The notes below the pieces were generated by a model. It was not told where the DNA came from and searched no databases. It worked only from the letters and a program-made list of their open reading frames with translations. A stretch of 64,000 nt of DNA, taken from NCBI GenBank assembly GCA_002937505.1, contig PTJY01000002.1, forward strand, positions 310,001 to 374,000, in the 5' to 3' direction. The DNA comes from Alphaproteobacteria bacterium MarineAlpha12_Bin1. Lineage in GTDB: Bacteria > Pseudomonadota > Alphaproteobacteria > UBA6615. Positions within the stretch are counted from its first letter, which is position 1; the number at the start of each line of letters is the position of its first letter. Of the stretch, positions 1-8,727 are shown piece by piece. The translations under genes were made by a program, and so were the position numbers.

Positions 1-137
1 TTCTTGCTACCGTAGAGGCAGGTGCAACCTCAGTAATCCAGCCAGGTGGTTCTGTGAGAGATGAAGAGGTTATAAACGCCGCTAATGAAGCGGGTATCGC
101 GATGGTTTTCACCGGCATAAGACACTTCAAACATTAA
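1..137 (+). CDS. purH: Bifunctional AICAR transformylase / IMP cyclohydrolase, C-terminal end only
   Basis: Only the last 44 codons are present; the gene enters from the left edge and ends at a TAA at 135-137. The tail contains [17 protein letters not shown] and ends TGIRHFKH, the typical PurH C-terminus, where Gly, Arg and His residues belong to the AICAR transformylase active site. PurH performs the last two steps of IMP synthesis in the cytoplasm. It is convergent with the MFS gene that follows, with 36 bases between the stops and no obvious terminator hairpin. The identification rests on the short tail, which is very conserved. Confidence 0.85.
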   Translation, partial: LATVEAGATSVIQPGGSVRDEEVINAANEAGIAMVFTGIRHFKH

Positions 138-173
138 TTTCATTTATTAAAAATAGTCTAACTTCCAAGAATG

Positions 174-1442
174 CTAGTCATTTGATGGGACTTTAATGGT
201 TAGCAGGATAAGACCGCCAATTATTAGGAAAGGTATGACTATGGAAAGTGCAATTCTTTGACTATCGTAAGTTAAGACCAAAAGACCAACCAACCACGGG
301 CCCACAAAAGAAGTAATTTTCCCCGAAAGTGCATATAAACCAAACATCCCTGCTTCTTCACCTGTTGGGACAAGCCTTACCATCAATGAACGGCTGGCGG
401 ATTGCACCGGACCAAAAAATATCCCTAGTATAGCGCCTAAAATCCAAAACCAGACGACACTCTCTATTAGCAATATTGGCAATCCAACTAAGGTTATGGA
501 AGATAGACCTACTAAAATAATAGCTTTGGGTCCAATCCTGTCGTCCAACCAACCAAAAAGGAAAGCACCAAACCCAGCAGTGGCATTCAAAAGTAATCCA
601 AATAAGAGCACATCCTTCATGCCCATCCCAAAAGTTCCAGCTGCATAAATACCCCCAAATGCAAATAGGGTATTGATGCCATCTGTGAAAATCATACGGG
701 CTAAAAGAAAACGTGAAAGCGTCTTATTTTCTAACAAAACCCGAAAAGAAGAAAAAAGTCGTGAAAAACCAAACTCACCTGCAGATCGAACGGGGCTAGT
801 GTTTCTCGATTTTTCCTGGGTCCAAAAAAACATGGGCAGGCTAAAAAATATTAACCACAATGCTACAAGAGGACCAGAAGCACGTACGTGTTCTAATGCC
901 CATTTGTTTAAACCAAATGGCGGGGTTTCAGCCTGGATAAATCCAACTAAAAAAATTAAAAGACAAATTAGGCCCCCAATATAGCCAAGTCCCCAGCCCA
1001 AACCAGAAACCCTCCCCACATAGTTTGAAGAAACTAAGTTTGGCAGAAGGGCATTATAAAAAACCATGCTAATCTCAAAAGCGATTAAGGCTACTCCGGT
1101 TAACAACAGTAATAATATCCCGTCACTTTGAAGCGGCTGGACAAACCACAACATTGCCGTCATGAGCGCCAAAATAATAGTCGGGAGAACCAACCAACTT
1201 TTAAGACGGTGGCCATTATCTGCTATAGACCCGATAACAGGGCTAACAAAAGCAATTATCAGTGAGGAGGTCCCTATCATAAAGGCCCACTGAGATGTAG
1301 CTGTTTCAGCATTTACAGCAACGACATTAGTAAAATAAGCGGGGATAACAAATGTTAAAACTATTGCTGGAAATGGTGAGTTAGCCCAATCATAAACACA
1401 CCAAGAAAAAACAGATCGATTAATCGGGGTTTTAAAAATCAT
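174..1442 (-). CDS. MFS transporter, UMF1 / Atg22-like family
   Basis: A 422-residue protein, hydrophobic throughout, consistent with about 12 membrane helices. The N-terminus has YDWANS (17-22), characteristic of the UMF1/Atg22-like branch, and the loop after the second helix reads GSIADNGHRL (71-80), a variant of the MFS A-motif. The ATG at 1442 is preceded by a GGAAG-type ribosome site. It starts 25 bases after the stop of the EamA gene (1468), so the two are probably co-transcribed. Family members are exporters or effluxers of mostly unknown substrate, some proposed to act on amino acids; nothing here fixes the substrate. Confidence 0.85.
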   Translation of the reverse strand: MIFKTPINRSVFSWCVYDWANSPFPAIVLTFVIPAYFTNVVAVNAETATSQWAFMIGTSSLIIAFVSPVIGSIADNGHRLKSWLVLPTIILALMTAMLWFVQPLQSDGILLLLLTGVALIAFEISMVFYNALLPNLVSSNYVGRVSGLGWGLGYIGGLICLLIFLVGFIQAETPPFGLNKWALEHVRASGPLVALWLIFFSLPMFFWTQEKSRNTSPVRSAGEFGFSRLFSSFRVLLENKTLSRFLLARMIFTDGINTLFAFGGIYAAGTFGMGMKDVLLFGLLLNATAGFGAFLFGWLDDRIGPKAIILVGLSSITLVGLPILLIESVVWFWILGAILGIFFGPVQSASRSLMVRLVPTGEEAGMFGLYALSGKITSFVGPWLVGLLVLTYDSQRIALSIVIPFLIIGGLILLTIKVPSND

Positions 1443-1467
1443 ACCTCTACTTCCATAATAAATAGAA

Positions 1468-2379
1468 CTATTCCAAGCGCCAGTTGCTAATTGCTATACC
1501 CAATAAAACCAACACAAACCCAACTACCATAGAGACAGTAACCAACTCTCCAAGTAGTAAGGCCCCCCACGTTAGAGCCATCATGGGGTTTAAGGCCAGA
1601 GCAACGGCCACAAGAGTTGGCGTTGTATGACGAAGGGCCCAAAGCCAGAGCATATAAGATAAAGCAGCCCCAAACAAACCAAGAAAACTTGCTGCGAGCC
1701 AACCAATCGTAGACAATTGAGGTGTGAAGGTAGGAGCCCCCATCGCCTGAGCTAGAAAGAATAACAAAAGGGTTCCTGGTAGAAGCCCTATTACTGCAAC
1801 TGCTAGAGGATCATGCAACCTTAACCATCGACTTGACCAAACATTAAAACTGGCTGAAATCAGAGCCCCCAACAAAACTAATAGGTCCCCGATCCAAGCC
1901 CTAGGCGGAGCTATAGAAGATGATTGCCATAGAGCTACAAAAACACCTAAGGTCGCAATAGCTACACCAACTATTTTAAGCGTAGTTGCCCTCTCTGCAT
2001 GAAAAATTGACGCTAATACTAAAGTCATAAATGGCGCAGTCATATAAGTTAGGGCTGCTCTGCCCGACGTAGTAAAAGACAAAGCATTAGCAAACACAAA
2101 TTGTAACCCACAGAAAAAGAGTGACCCCATTACAGCAATTGCTAACAATTCACGGGGACTTGGCCACCTTCGAATAAAGATAAAGGCGAGAGGGGCCAGA
2201 ACAATAGCTCCACCAAAATTACGTAAAAAAGCAATTGTTACTGGATCTGTTTCAGTTACGAGAAACCTCATAGCAACAAATGAGGAGCCCCCAATTGAAG
2301 TTGATAGACATGCAGCTAGAGCGGCCAATATTGCAAGGCGGTTTGTCTTAGATGTAGATATATTAAAATTTATTGGCAT
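1468..2379 (-). CDS. EamA/DMT-family inner-membrane transporter
   Basis: A 303-residue protein with about ten hydrophobic segments forming two tandem EamA repeats (roughly 15-150 and 160-300), the RhaT/YdcZ-like drug/metabolite transporter fold. Repeat signatures include an early GGSSFVAMRF and, in the second repeat, a Trp-rich LSYMLWLWALRHT segment. Such proteins usually export amino acids, nucleosides or other metabolites; the substrate cannot be read here. It lies upstream of the UMF1-type MFS gene on the same strand, 25 bases away. A strong terminator (2449-2481) separates it from the binding-protein gene upstream. Confidence 0.85.
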   Translation of the reverse strand: MPINFNISTSKTNRLAILAALAACLSTSIGGSSFVAMRFLVTETDPVTIAFLRNFGGAIVLAPLAFIFIRRWPSPRELLAIAVMGSLFFCGLQFVFANALSFTTSGRAALTYMTAPFMTLVLASIFHAERATTLKIVGVAIATLGVFVALWQSSSIAPPRAWIGDLLVLLGALISASFNVWSSRWLRLHDPLAVAVIGLLPGTLLLFFLAQAMGAPTFTPQLSTIGWLAASFLGLFGAALSYMLWLWALRHTTPTLVAVALALNPMMALTWGALLLGELVTVSMVVGFVLVLLGIAISNWRLE

Positions 2380-2443
2380 TTATTTTTATGAAACCCTATT
2401 TTTTAAGAAAATGCATAAATTTTTTATCTCAGCCATGACACTA

Positions 2444-2481
2444 ATTGAAAAGGGGGGTGACTAATAAAGTCACCCCCCTTT
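2444..2481 (-). terminator. Rho-independent terminator downstream of the binding-protein gene
   Basis: Perfect 13-base inverted repeat: AAAGGGGGGTGAC at 2449-2461 and GTCACCCCCCTTT at 2469-2481, with a 7-base loop. Read on the minus strand the hairpin ends in a short T run (TTTTC). It lies 36 bases past the stop of the solute-binding gene at 2517, and so isolates that highly expressed-looking gene from the exporters that follow. Confidence 0.85.
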
Positions 2482-2516
2482 AATTCGCTAATATTAATTA
2501 GCAGAAAACTATTCCA

Positions 2517-3959
2517 TCAGGCGCTATCAACCGTTGGGAAAAGTGATTTATAAGTTTTCAGCTCTTCTTTTAGTTTTCTCTTTCCTATTCTTCGTACTGT
2601 ACGTTTCCAAGCAGCCTCGGTATCTTTAACCACCGCGCTAGCTTTTTTGTCACCGGTATAAGCTTCGGAAATATTTCTCTTCAGCTCAGTTTCAAACTCG
2701 AGAAGACCAGTTAGATAAATTGGCGGCGTTGTTACTTTTAAGTTCCGCTCAATCGCATTCATTCCCGCTGCCGTATAAGTATTAAAAGGCTTGGATCCTG
2801 GCTTGAAGTGATCTACGTGCCACGGATCATGGAACGTGTTTACTGGATCACCTACGATCTCTGCGCTGTTCTTCGCTGTTGCAAGATACATTGCCAAGTG
2901 AGCCATTTGAGCCTTACGTGGACTATGTCTGTTAACAACTATTGATACGACCGGCATAGAAATAGATCGATGAACCAATTTACCGCTGAACTTAGACCCA
3001 GGTACCAAACCATAGTTCCATTGACCAGCGGTCTTAGACTTCTTAGGATTCTCTGCCAAAGCAATGATTCCATCCCAATACTGGCAAGAAAAGGCGTTAC
3101 CATTAATGATCCTTGGAATCATTTGAGGTGTACCCCAACCTGCAGCTTCTGGATGAGAGGCTGACTTCTGATTTAGGTAAGTCTGTATAGCGTACTCACC
3201 TGCATCATTATCAAGCGTTGGATTCATATCATCGTCAAATGGGAAGCCTCCAGCACTGTAAAAATACATATAGAACCATGCAATACTAGAACCACGATCG
3301 CGTAAGTTGGCAGAACCCCAGAGATTATCATCTGGTCGTGTGAAGAAGTTCATAAGCTCTAATTCTTCTTCCCAGGTCTTTGGCCATGTCATTGGGCGAC
3401 CATGTTTGTCAGCAAACTTCTTGCGCTCATCAGCATCTTCGAAAAGATCCTTACGAACAAACTGAACGTGCACGTTACCGTCAGTTGGTATACCGTAAGT
3501 CTTGCCCTTGTAGGTCATAAACTTACCAAAATCACCAACTGCGTTAATCTTGAAACCAGCAGCTTCCATATATGGATCTAGAGGCTCTAAAAGACCCGCT
3601 GACGCCAACGATGGAATCATATTTGAGTCTAGATGAAAGAAGTCAAACTCAGGTGACTTGGAAAGTGCTTCAGCCATTGCGCGCTGTGGTATATCAAATG
3701 TGCTTATATCCTGGATCTTAGGTAAACTAATCCCTGTTGCTTCTTTAAACGCTCCTACAGATGAGGCTATAGCTACCTGATAGTTTGACCACAAGATACC
3801 AGTTACCTCAGCGGCTCCTAGTTTCTTCGCTTGCTTAATTATACGATCTTCCTCAGCACCACCATAAGCAAGAGACGGCATAACGCCGGTTGCTGCTGCT
3901 ACAGCGCCTGCTTTCATGATCTGTCTACGAGAAAAATCCGACCATTTAATGGTTTTCAT
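2517..3959 (-). CDS. Tat-exported extracellular solute-binding protein (ABC family 1)
   Basis: A 480-residue periplasmic binding protein. The N-terminus (SRRQIMK at 10-16, then an Ala-rich stretch ending near AYGG) is a twin-arginine signal, so the protein is probably exported folded. The mature part resembles family 1 (MalE/UgpB-like) binding proteins, with a hinge-like FDFFHLDSNMIPSLASAG region and a YGIPTDGNVHVQFVRKDLF segment. I chose the ATG at 3959 rather than an in-frame ATG at 3986 because GGGAGG lies just upstream of 3959. No permease or ATPase genes adjoin it; neighbours are a terminator downstream and a divergent tctC upstream. The ligand is unknown; a sugar or polyol is the usual expectation for the family. 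Confidence 0.8.
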   Translation of the reverse strand: MKTIKWSDFSRRQIMKAGAVAAATGVMPSLAYGGAEEDRIIKQAKKLGAAEVTGILWSNYQVAIASSVGAFKEATGISLPKIQDISTFDIPQRAMAEALSKSPEFDFFHLDSNMIPSLASAGLLEPLDPYMEAAGFKINAVGDFGKFMTYKGKTYGIPTDGNVHVQFVRKDLFEDADERKKFADKHGRPMTWPKTWEEELELMNFFTRPDDNLWGSANLRDRGSSIAWFYMYFYSAGGFPFDDDMNPTLDNDAGEYAIQTYLNQKSASHPEAAGWGTPQMIPRIINGNAFSCQYWDGIIALAENPKKSKTAGQWNYGLVPGSKFSGKLVHRSISMPVVSIVVNRHSPRKAQMAHLAMYLATAKNSAEIVGDPVNTFHDPWHVDHFKPGSKPFNTYTAAGMNAIERNLKVTTPPIYLTGLLEFETELKRNISEAYTGDKKASAVVKDTEAAWKRTVRRIGKRKLKEELKTYKSLFPTVDSA

Positions 3960-4143
3960 TCTTGTTCCTCCCTTAAAAAAAACCAACTATTCTATAATAC
4001 AATTCTTAAATTAGGATAAATTACTTCCGGAGTATAGTGCACTTTATGAATTATTTACATAAAGCTCAATGCCTTAACAAAAAAACTTATCATTTGTAAG
4101 GCGGAATAGCTTTTTTTTGTTTCACTTTCATGGGCTCTTGCTC

Positions 4144-4172
4144 TTGACTGTTATACCCACGTAGAGTTTAAA
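4144..4172 (+). promoter_or_regulatory. Putative sigma-70 promoter of the tctC operon
   Basis: TTGACT (4144-4149) and TTTAAA (4167-4172) are separated by exactly 17 bases: 5/6 and 4/6 matches to the -35 and -10 consensus. It would give a leader of about 65 bases before the tctC ATG at 4244. Found by eye in an AT-rich gap, so moderate to low certainty. Confidence 0.35.
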
Positions 4173-4243
4173 GAGAATATCAAATAGATTTCATTTAATT
4201 TTAATTAGGTAATAGAAATCAAAATTTAGGGAGGTTAAAATTT

Positions 4244-5239
4244 ATGTTTAAGATAAAAAACGTCATTATCAATGCAGTTTCAGTGATGGCTTTAGTCGGG
4301 ATAAGCCTTATAGGAGCAACTGGAGCCCAAGCAAAGTTTCCAGCTGGGCCAGTAAGTATACAAGTACCTTTTGCCCCTGGTGGAGGTGCAGACCGAACTT
4401 TTCGCCTATTTGCTCCGTATCTTAGCAAAGAGCTAGGGGTGCCAGTTAAGGTAACCAACGTTGCAGGCGGGGGGGGCTGGGTTTCATGGAGCCAAGTTGC
4501 TAATGAATGGAACCCTAAAAAAGATGATCATAAACTAGCTGTTGTGAATATTCCTCACGTGTTTTCTTTTCTCAATCCAGCTATGAAACGAAAAGAAACA
4601 TTAAAATCGTTCAACTTTCTTGCATGGCACTCTTATGATCCTGGTCTCTGGCTTGTCCGATGGGACGACGAACGCTTCAAAGAGCTTAATGACGTATTAG
4701 AGTATGCGGTCAAGCAACCAATTGTTGTGGCGCCTGGCAGCTATGGTAGTGACGATCACATTGGTGTGGCTTTTGCTCAGCAGGCCGTTCCTGGTTTTAA
4801 AGCAAAGTTTATAACCAGCAAAGGTGACAATTCGAAAATTCAGTTACTACTCGGAAAACATGTCGATATGGTGGCTGCGAACGTTGGCTATTTCATAAAT
4901 AGCATTTTAGAGCGAAAGCTAAGACCGATCGCTGTTTTACACCCCGAGCCATGGGGTCCACTTCCAAGTGTGCCTACTTTCCAAGAAGTAACCGGAAAAG
5001 TTAACATAACTTATGCTGGACGCACGCTAGCAACAGCTAATGGTTTATCTGAAGAAAAAAGAGGAGTTTATCTTGCTGCTATAAAGCGGGCAATGAATAA
5101 TCCTGAATACATTCAGAAAGAAGTTGCAAATCGAAATCACCTAATGTTTGCTGAGGGTGAAGGCATGTGGAAACTTCTCAACGGTGGCCAAAAAGTTGCT
5201 GAACAGGCTGCTTATTGGAAACAAAAAGGTGTTCAATAA
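4244..5239 (+). CDS. tctC: Tripartite tricarboxylate transporter receptor (TctC/Bug family)
   Basis: A 331-residue periplasmic substrate-capture protein. A Sec signal peptide ends at AQA (28-30), and the mature chain starts with the Bug-family pattern FPAGPVSIQVPFAPGGGADRT; the GGG-D loop contacts the carboxylate ligand in this family. GGGAGG at 4229-4234 gives a strong ribosome site for the ATG at 4244. It is followed by a GC-rich hairpin and then tctB and tctA, making a complete transporter. Typical ligands are di- and tricarboxylates or aromatic and other carboxylic acids; the actual ligand is not deducible. Confidence 0.9.
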   Translation: MFKIKNVIINAVSVMALVGISLIGATGAQAKFPAGPVSIQVPFAPGGGADRTFRLFAPYLSKELGVPVKVTNVAGGGGWVSWSQVANEWNPKKDDHKLAVVNIPHVFSFLNPAMKRKETLKSFNFLAWHSYDPGLWLVRWDDERFKELNDVLEYAVKQPIVVAPGSYGSDDHIGVAFAQQAVPGFKAKFITSKGDNSKIQLLLGKHVDMVAANVGYFINSILERKLRPIAVLHPEPWGPLPSVPTFQEVTGKVNITYAGRTLATANGLSEEKRGVYLAAIKRAMNNPEYIQKEVANRNHLMFAEGEGMWKLLNGGQKVAEQAAYWKQKGVQ

Positions 5240-5267
5240 AATATAGAGAATATGAGGACATTTTAAT

Positions 5268-5298
5268 CCACGCCCTACCTTAACTAGGTGGGGCGTGG
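5268..5298 (+). terminator. Intercistronic hairpin between tctC and tctB (attenuator or partial terminator)
   Basis: CCACGCCCTACCT (5268-5280) and AGGTGGGGCGTGG (5286-5298) form a 13-base stem with one G-U pair and a 5-base loop, followed by AATTTCTT, a weak U tract. It lies 28 bases after the tctC stop. Such a stem would lower tctBA expression relative to the binding protein or stabilise the tctC message. Confidence 0.65.
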
Positions 5299-5374
5299 AA
5301 TTTCTTAGGCCATTAGTTTTAAATTTGCGAAGTAGCGAGTTTCTAAAAAGGTCATTTATAACTGGATTTATGAT

Positions 5375-5824
5375 ATGTCAAAGCTAGCAGCTGAACGCCT
5401 TGTAGCTGTGTGTTTAATCATCGTTGCAGCTATACTTTATACGCAATCAACAGGATTGCCTCAGAGGGCGGGATCCTTCCCGCAATTTGCCGAAATTTCT
5501 GTCGCGCTTTTAGCTGCGTTAATTTTTGCTAGAACATTTCTTGAGAGCAACAAAAAAAACCTAGAGGGAAATGTTTACTTTGAATTTACATATAAAGCTT
5601 GGAAGCCTGCTGCAGTTATGGTGACAAGTATTGTGTATTGTTTTGCTATCTTCAAATTCGGCTTTTATGTTTCATCAGTAATTTTCTTTTTTCTTGCTGC
5701 CTACATGACAGGATTACGTAATCACAAGTATATTTTACTAACTGCTATTATTCTTTTTCCACTAGTATATCTGTTTTTTTCGATCGCGTTAGACGCATAT
5801 CTTCCTGAAGGAATACTTTTCTAA
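5375..5824 (+). CDS. tctB: Tripartite tricarboxylate transporter small membrane subunit (TctB)
   Basis: A 149-residue, very hydrophobic protein with about four transmembrane helices and the N-terminal pattern seen in TctB: a short Lys/Glu/Arg segment, a helix, then LPQRAGSFPQF, the loop where family members have a conserved Pro/Phe motif. It pairs with TctA in the inner membrane. Its position between tctC and tctA supports the call, because TctB itself is poorly conserved. The gap to tctA is 48 bases. Confidence 0.85.
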   Translation: MSKLAAERLVAVCLIIVAAILYTQSTGLPQRAGSFPQFAEISVALLAALIFARTFLESNKKNLEGNVYFEFTYKAWKPAAVMVTSIVYCFAIFKFGFYVSSVIFFFLAAYMTGLRNHKYILLTAIILFPLVYLFFSIALDAYLPEGILF

Positions 5825-5872
5825 AATATGGCTCTATGACAATCACACATAAACAAATAAGAGAATCATCCG

Positions 5873-7375
5873 ATGGAAAGTCTTGATTTCCTTGTCAACG
5901 TAGTATCATTAGCTAACTTAGGCGCTATGTTTTTAGGAATTATAGTTGGCCTTATTGTAGGAGCTATCCCTGGACTGGGACCGCCTATGGCGATTGCCCT
6001 AATGATACCAATTTCCTTTGAATGGCCTCCGGAGACAGCTTTAATATTAATGGTTGCTACTTACGCAGCAGGAATATATGGCGGCTCTTTCACCGCAATA
6101 TTGCTTCGCGCTCCTGGCACTTCAGCTTCAGCCGCATCGTCTATTGAAGGCTATGAAATGACTAAAAGAGGGAGAGCTATAGAAGCAATTCGTATGTCCA
6201 CTTTTGCTTCTGTAATGGGGGGAATAATAAGTGGTTTTGTGCTTTTGTGGCTCGCCCCACCACTCGCCACAGTTTCGCTTCTTTTTGGGCCCTCTGAATA
6301 TTTCGTTGTAGCCCTTTTGGGACTTACAGCGATCGCCGCAGTTTCATTTGGAGCAGTATTAAGAGGGCTTATAGCTGGACTTTTTGGTTTATTCGTAAGC
6401 ACAATTGGGATTGATGCTGCTACTGCATTTCCTCGTTTTACCTATGGCATGACAGGGCTAATGTCTGGAGTAGGCATTCTTCCAGCAGTAATAGGCCTCT
6501 TTGCATTTGCACAGGCCCTAACCTTATGTGAAGGAAGCCCAAAATCAAATATTTCAGGAGTATCTAAACTAAGCTGGAATATATGGCCTCGTATTAGTGA
6601 AATCGTTCACTGCAGATGGTCACTGTTCCGGGGATGGATAACAGGATTAATTATGGGCATCGTTCCTGCAGCTGGAGGTAGCGTAGCACAATGGATTGCT
6701 TACTCTTGGGAAATTCAAAGAGGCAAGCCTGGAGACAAGTTTGGAGAAGGGGAGGTGAAGGGACTTGCCGCGACTGAAGGATCAAATAACGGCGTAACAG
6801 GGACATCTCTCATACCCATGTTTGTTCTCGGCATCCCAGGGGGCATTTCAGCGGCCGTCATTCTCGGCGCCCTAATGATACACGGACTACAACCGGGCGA
6901 TAGACTGTTCAGAGATTCTCCGGAGGTTATTTATACAGTTATTTGGGGCTTTATTCTCGCCAATTTTATGATGGGCGGTATCGCTGCTGCTCTGGCAAGA
7001 ACAATGGCTTATGTAACCCTTTTTCCCAGAGGCCTTCTTGCTCCAATAATTATGATATTCTGTGTGGTAGGTACATTTACAGCTAGCGGAAACCCCTGGG
7101 ATGTATGGATTATGGTTACATTTGGAGTGATTGGATACCTTGCTCAAAAATATAACTTTTCGCCTGCAGGTATTTTGCTCGGTATAATTCTGGGCCCAAT
7201 AGCTGAAGGAGGACTACGAAACGTTTTAATCTTATCCGATGATAATCCCCTTTCTTTCATTTTTGCACGTTGGATTTCTGTGGCAATCATCATAATGATT
7301 GCTATTGCCATCTATTATTCTCTTAAACCAAAAAAATGGGAAACGAAAACTGAGACTAAGACTTTGGAAGAATAA
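5873..7375 (+). CDS. tctA: Tripartite tricarboxylate transporter large permease (TctA)
   Basis: A 500-residue permease with about 11-12 hydrophobic helices. The N-terminal GAIPGLGPPMAIALMIP segment (about 31-47) and the GIVPAAGGSVAQWIAY segment near residue 262 are the two related signature loops of TctA, thought to form the substrate path. It works with TctB and the TctC receptor as a secondary, ion-driven carboxylate importer. It is the last transporter gene of the operon; the LVIVD-repeat gene follows after 100 bases with no clear terminator between. Confidence 0.92.
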   Translation: MESLDFLVNVVSLANLGAMFLGIIVGLIVGAIPGLGPPMAIALMIPISFEWPPETALILMVATYAAGIYGGSFTAILLRAPGTSASAASSIEGYEMTKRGRAIEAIRMSTFASVMGGIISGFVLLWLAPPLATVSLLFGPSEYFVVALLGLTAIAAVSFGAVLRGLIAGLFGLFVSTIGIDAATAFPRFTYGMTGLMSGVGILPAVIGLFAFAQALTLCEGSPKSNISGVSKLSWNIWPRISEIVHCRWSLFRGWITGLIMGIVPAAGGSVAQWIAYSWEIQRGKPGDKFGEGEVKGLAATEGSNNGVTGTSLIPMFVLGIPGGISAAVILGALMIHGLQPGDRLFRDSPEVIYTVIWGFILANFMMGGIAAALARTMAYVTLFPRGLLAPIIMIFCVVGTFTASGNPWDVWIMVTFGVIGYLAQKYNFSPAGILLGIILGPIAEGGLRNVLILSDDNPLSFIFARWISVAIIIMIAIAIYYSLKPKKWETKTETKTLEE

Positions 7376-7475
7376 AAAGTTCCTATCTGATAGACCAAAT
7401 GATTTCATTGAACTAACTGTCGATCAGAATCCCAAACGCTAAATTAACAATATTAAATTTTTGAGAGAGGTTAAT

Positions 7476-8687
7476 GTGTCCCAAGCAGAAACAAAAAATA
7501 TGAAACTCCTGGCTCAAGATACGCTCGTCGGTTTTGGAGGCATGGGAGAAGGAATGAGCATGCAGGTGACTGGAGACGGAAGACGGATCCTTTGGTTAGC
7601 ACACGAGTCAGCCCCTAAGAATTTCACTGGGGTAAACGTTACTGACCCTACCAAACCTGAGGTCATAATCCAGACCGAATTGCCTCATATGGATATGAGA
7701 TCTAATTCTTTAGAAGTGACGGGGGACATTTTAGCCGTTGCATATCAAACTAAAGGAAAAAACATGAAACCGGCTGGCGTTGAGCTCTTCGATTTATCAT
7801 CACCAGAAAATCCTAAATCTATATCCTTTTTCGATTGTTCAGGGCCCCATTCTCGAGGCGTTCATCAGCTTTGGTTTGCAGATGGTGAGTTCGTCCATTT
7901 TGCTGGCGGTTCAGAAGACTTCGTGCCCTCCAATCCACTTGATGATCAATTTTATAGATGCATCGACGTACGTAATCCAACAAATCCACAAGAGGTGGGT
8001 CGTTGGTGGTATCCAGGAACACGAGAAGGGGATGAAACCCCACCTCCACCTCGTCATCCAGATATAGATTCTGGTTTCAGGGCGCATAACACAAATGTTT
8101 ATCCGCAAAAACCAGATCGCCTGTACATGGGGTATTTAGACGGGGGAACTTTCATAATGGATATTGCCGACAAGTCTGAGCCGAAAGTAATCGGCTCCTG
8201 GAATCCACATCCTCCATACCCTGGCTTTGCCCACACCGCTCTTCCACTATTCGGAAGAGACCTTATGATCGTGACCGATGAGAGCATAATGGATAATGCG
8301 GGGGATTGGCCAAAGCTAGCTTGGGTTTTAGATATACGTAAAGAAGACAATATTGTTCCCATAGGAACACTTCCTATGCCTGCCCCAGAAGAGTTCCGTG
8401 ATCGAGGAGGAAGATTTGGCGCCCACAATCTCCACGAAAACAGACCAGGCCCCTCTTTTTATTCTGAATCATTGGTGTTTGGTTCTTTTTTTAATGCAGG
8501 TGTAAGGGCATTTGATCTATCAAATCCTCTAGAGCCTAGCGAGGTAGCTTATTTTATTCCACCAAAACCAGAAAACTCTATCGTTAACTCCGTGCAAATC
8601 AATGATGTTTATGTAGATGAAAACCGCATAGTTTACGCCGTAGACAGACATGCTGGAGGACTATACATTCTTGAAATTGAAGTCTGA
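7476..8687 (+). CDS. LVIVD-repeat (beta-propeller-like) protein
   Basis: About 403 residues with repeats of the type 'VTDPTKPEVI', 'DLSSPENPKSI', 'DVRNPTNPQEVG', 'DIADKSEPKVIG' and 'DLSNPLEPSEVAYF', each followed by a hydrophobic strand. This is the LVIVD repeat pattern, predicted to fold as a beta-propeller. No signal peptide is visible, so a cytoplasmic protein is likely. I prefer the GTG at 7476 because GAGAGAGG lies at 7463-7470; a TTG at 7461 is the alternative. Repeated HP, HN and PGF motifs (for example FAHTALPLFGRD and GAHNLHE) could bind metal, but this is inference. It follows tctA and may act on the imported acid; function unknown. Confidence 0.7.
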   Translation: MSQAETKNMKLLAQDTLVGFGGMGEGMSMQVTGDGRRILWLAHESAPKNFTGVNVTDPTKPEVIIQTELPHMDMRSNSLEVTGDILAVAYQTKGKNMKPAGVELFDLSSPENPKSISFFDCSGPHSRGVHQLWFADGEFVHFAGGSEDFVPSNPLDDQFYRCIDVRNPTNPQEVGRWWYPGTREGDETPPPPRHPDIDSGFRAHNTNVYPQKPDRLYMGYLDGGTFIMDIADKSEPKVIGSWNPHPPYPGFAHTALPLFGRDLMIVTDESIMDNAGDWPKLAWVLDIRKEDNIVPIGTLPMPAPEEFRDRGGRFGAHNLHENRPGPSFYSESLVFGSFFNAGVRAFDLSNPLEPSEVAYFIPPKPENSIVNSVQINDVYVDENRIVYAVDRHAGGLYILEIEV

Positions 8688-8727
8688 GTGTAAGTTTATT
8701 ATTAAATCATTAATTATTTTAAACGAC

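Noticed and set aside
7819-8108. Minus-strand ORFs opposite the LVIVD gene
   Set aside because: They overlap fully with a well-supported plus-strand gene, and their translations show no family features.
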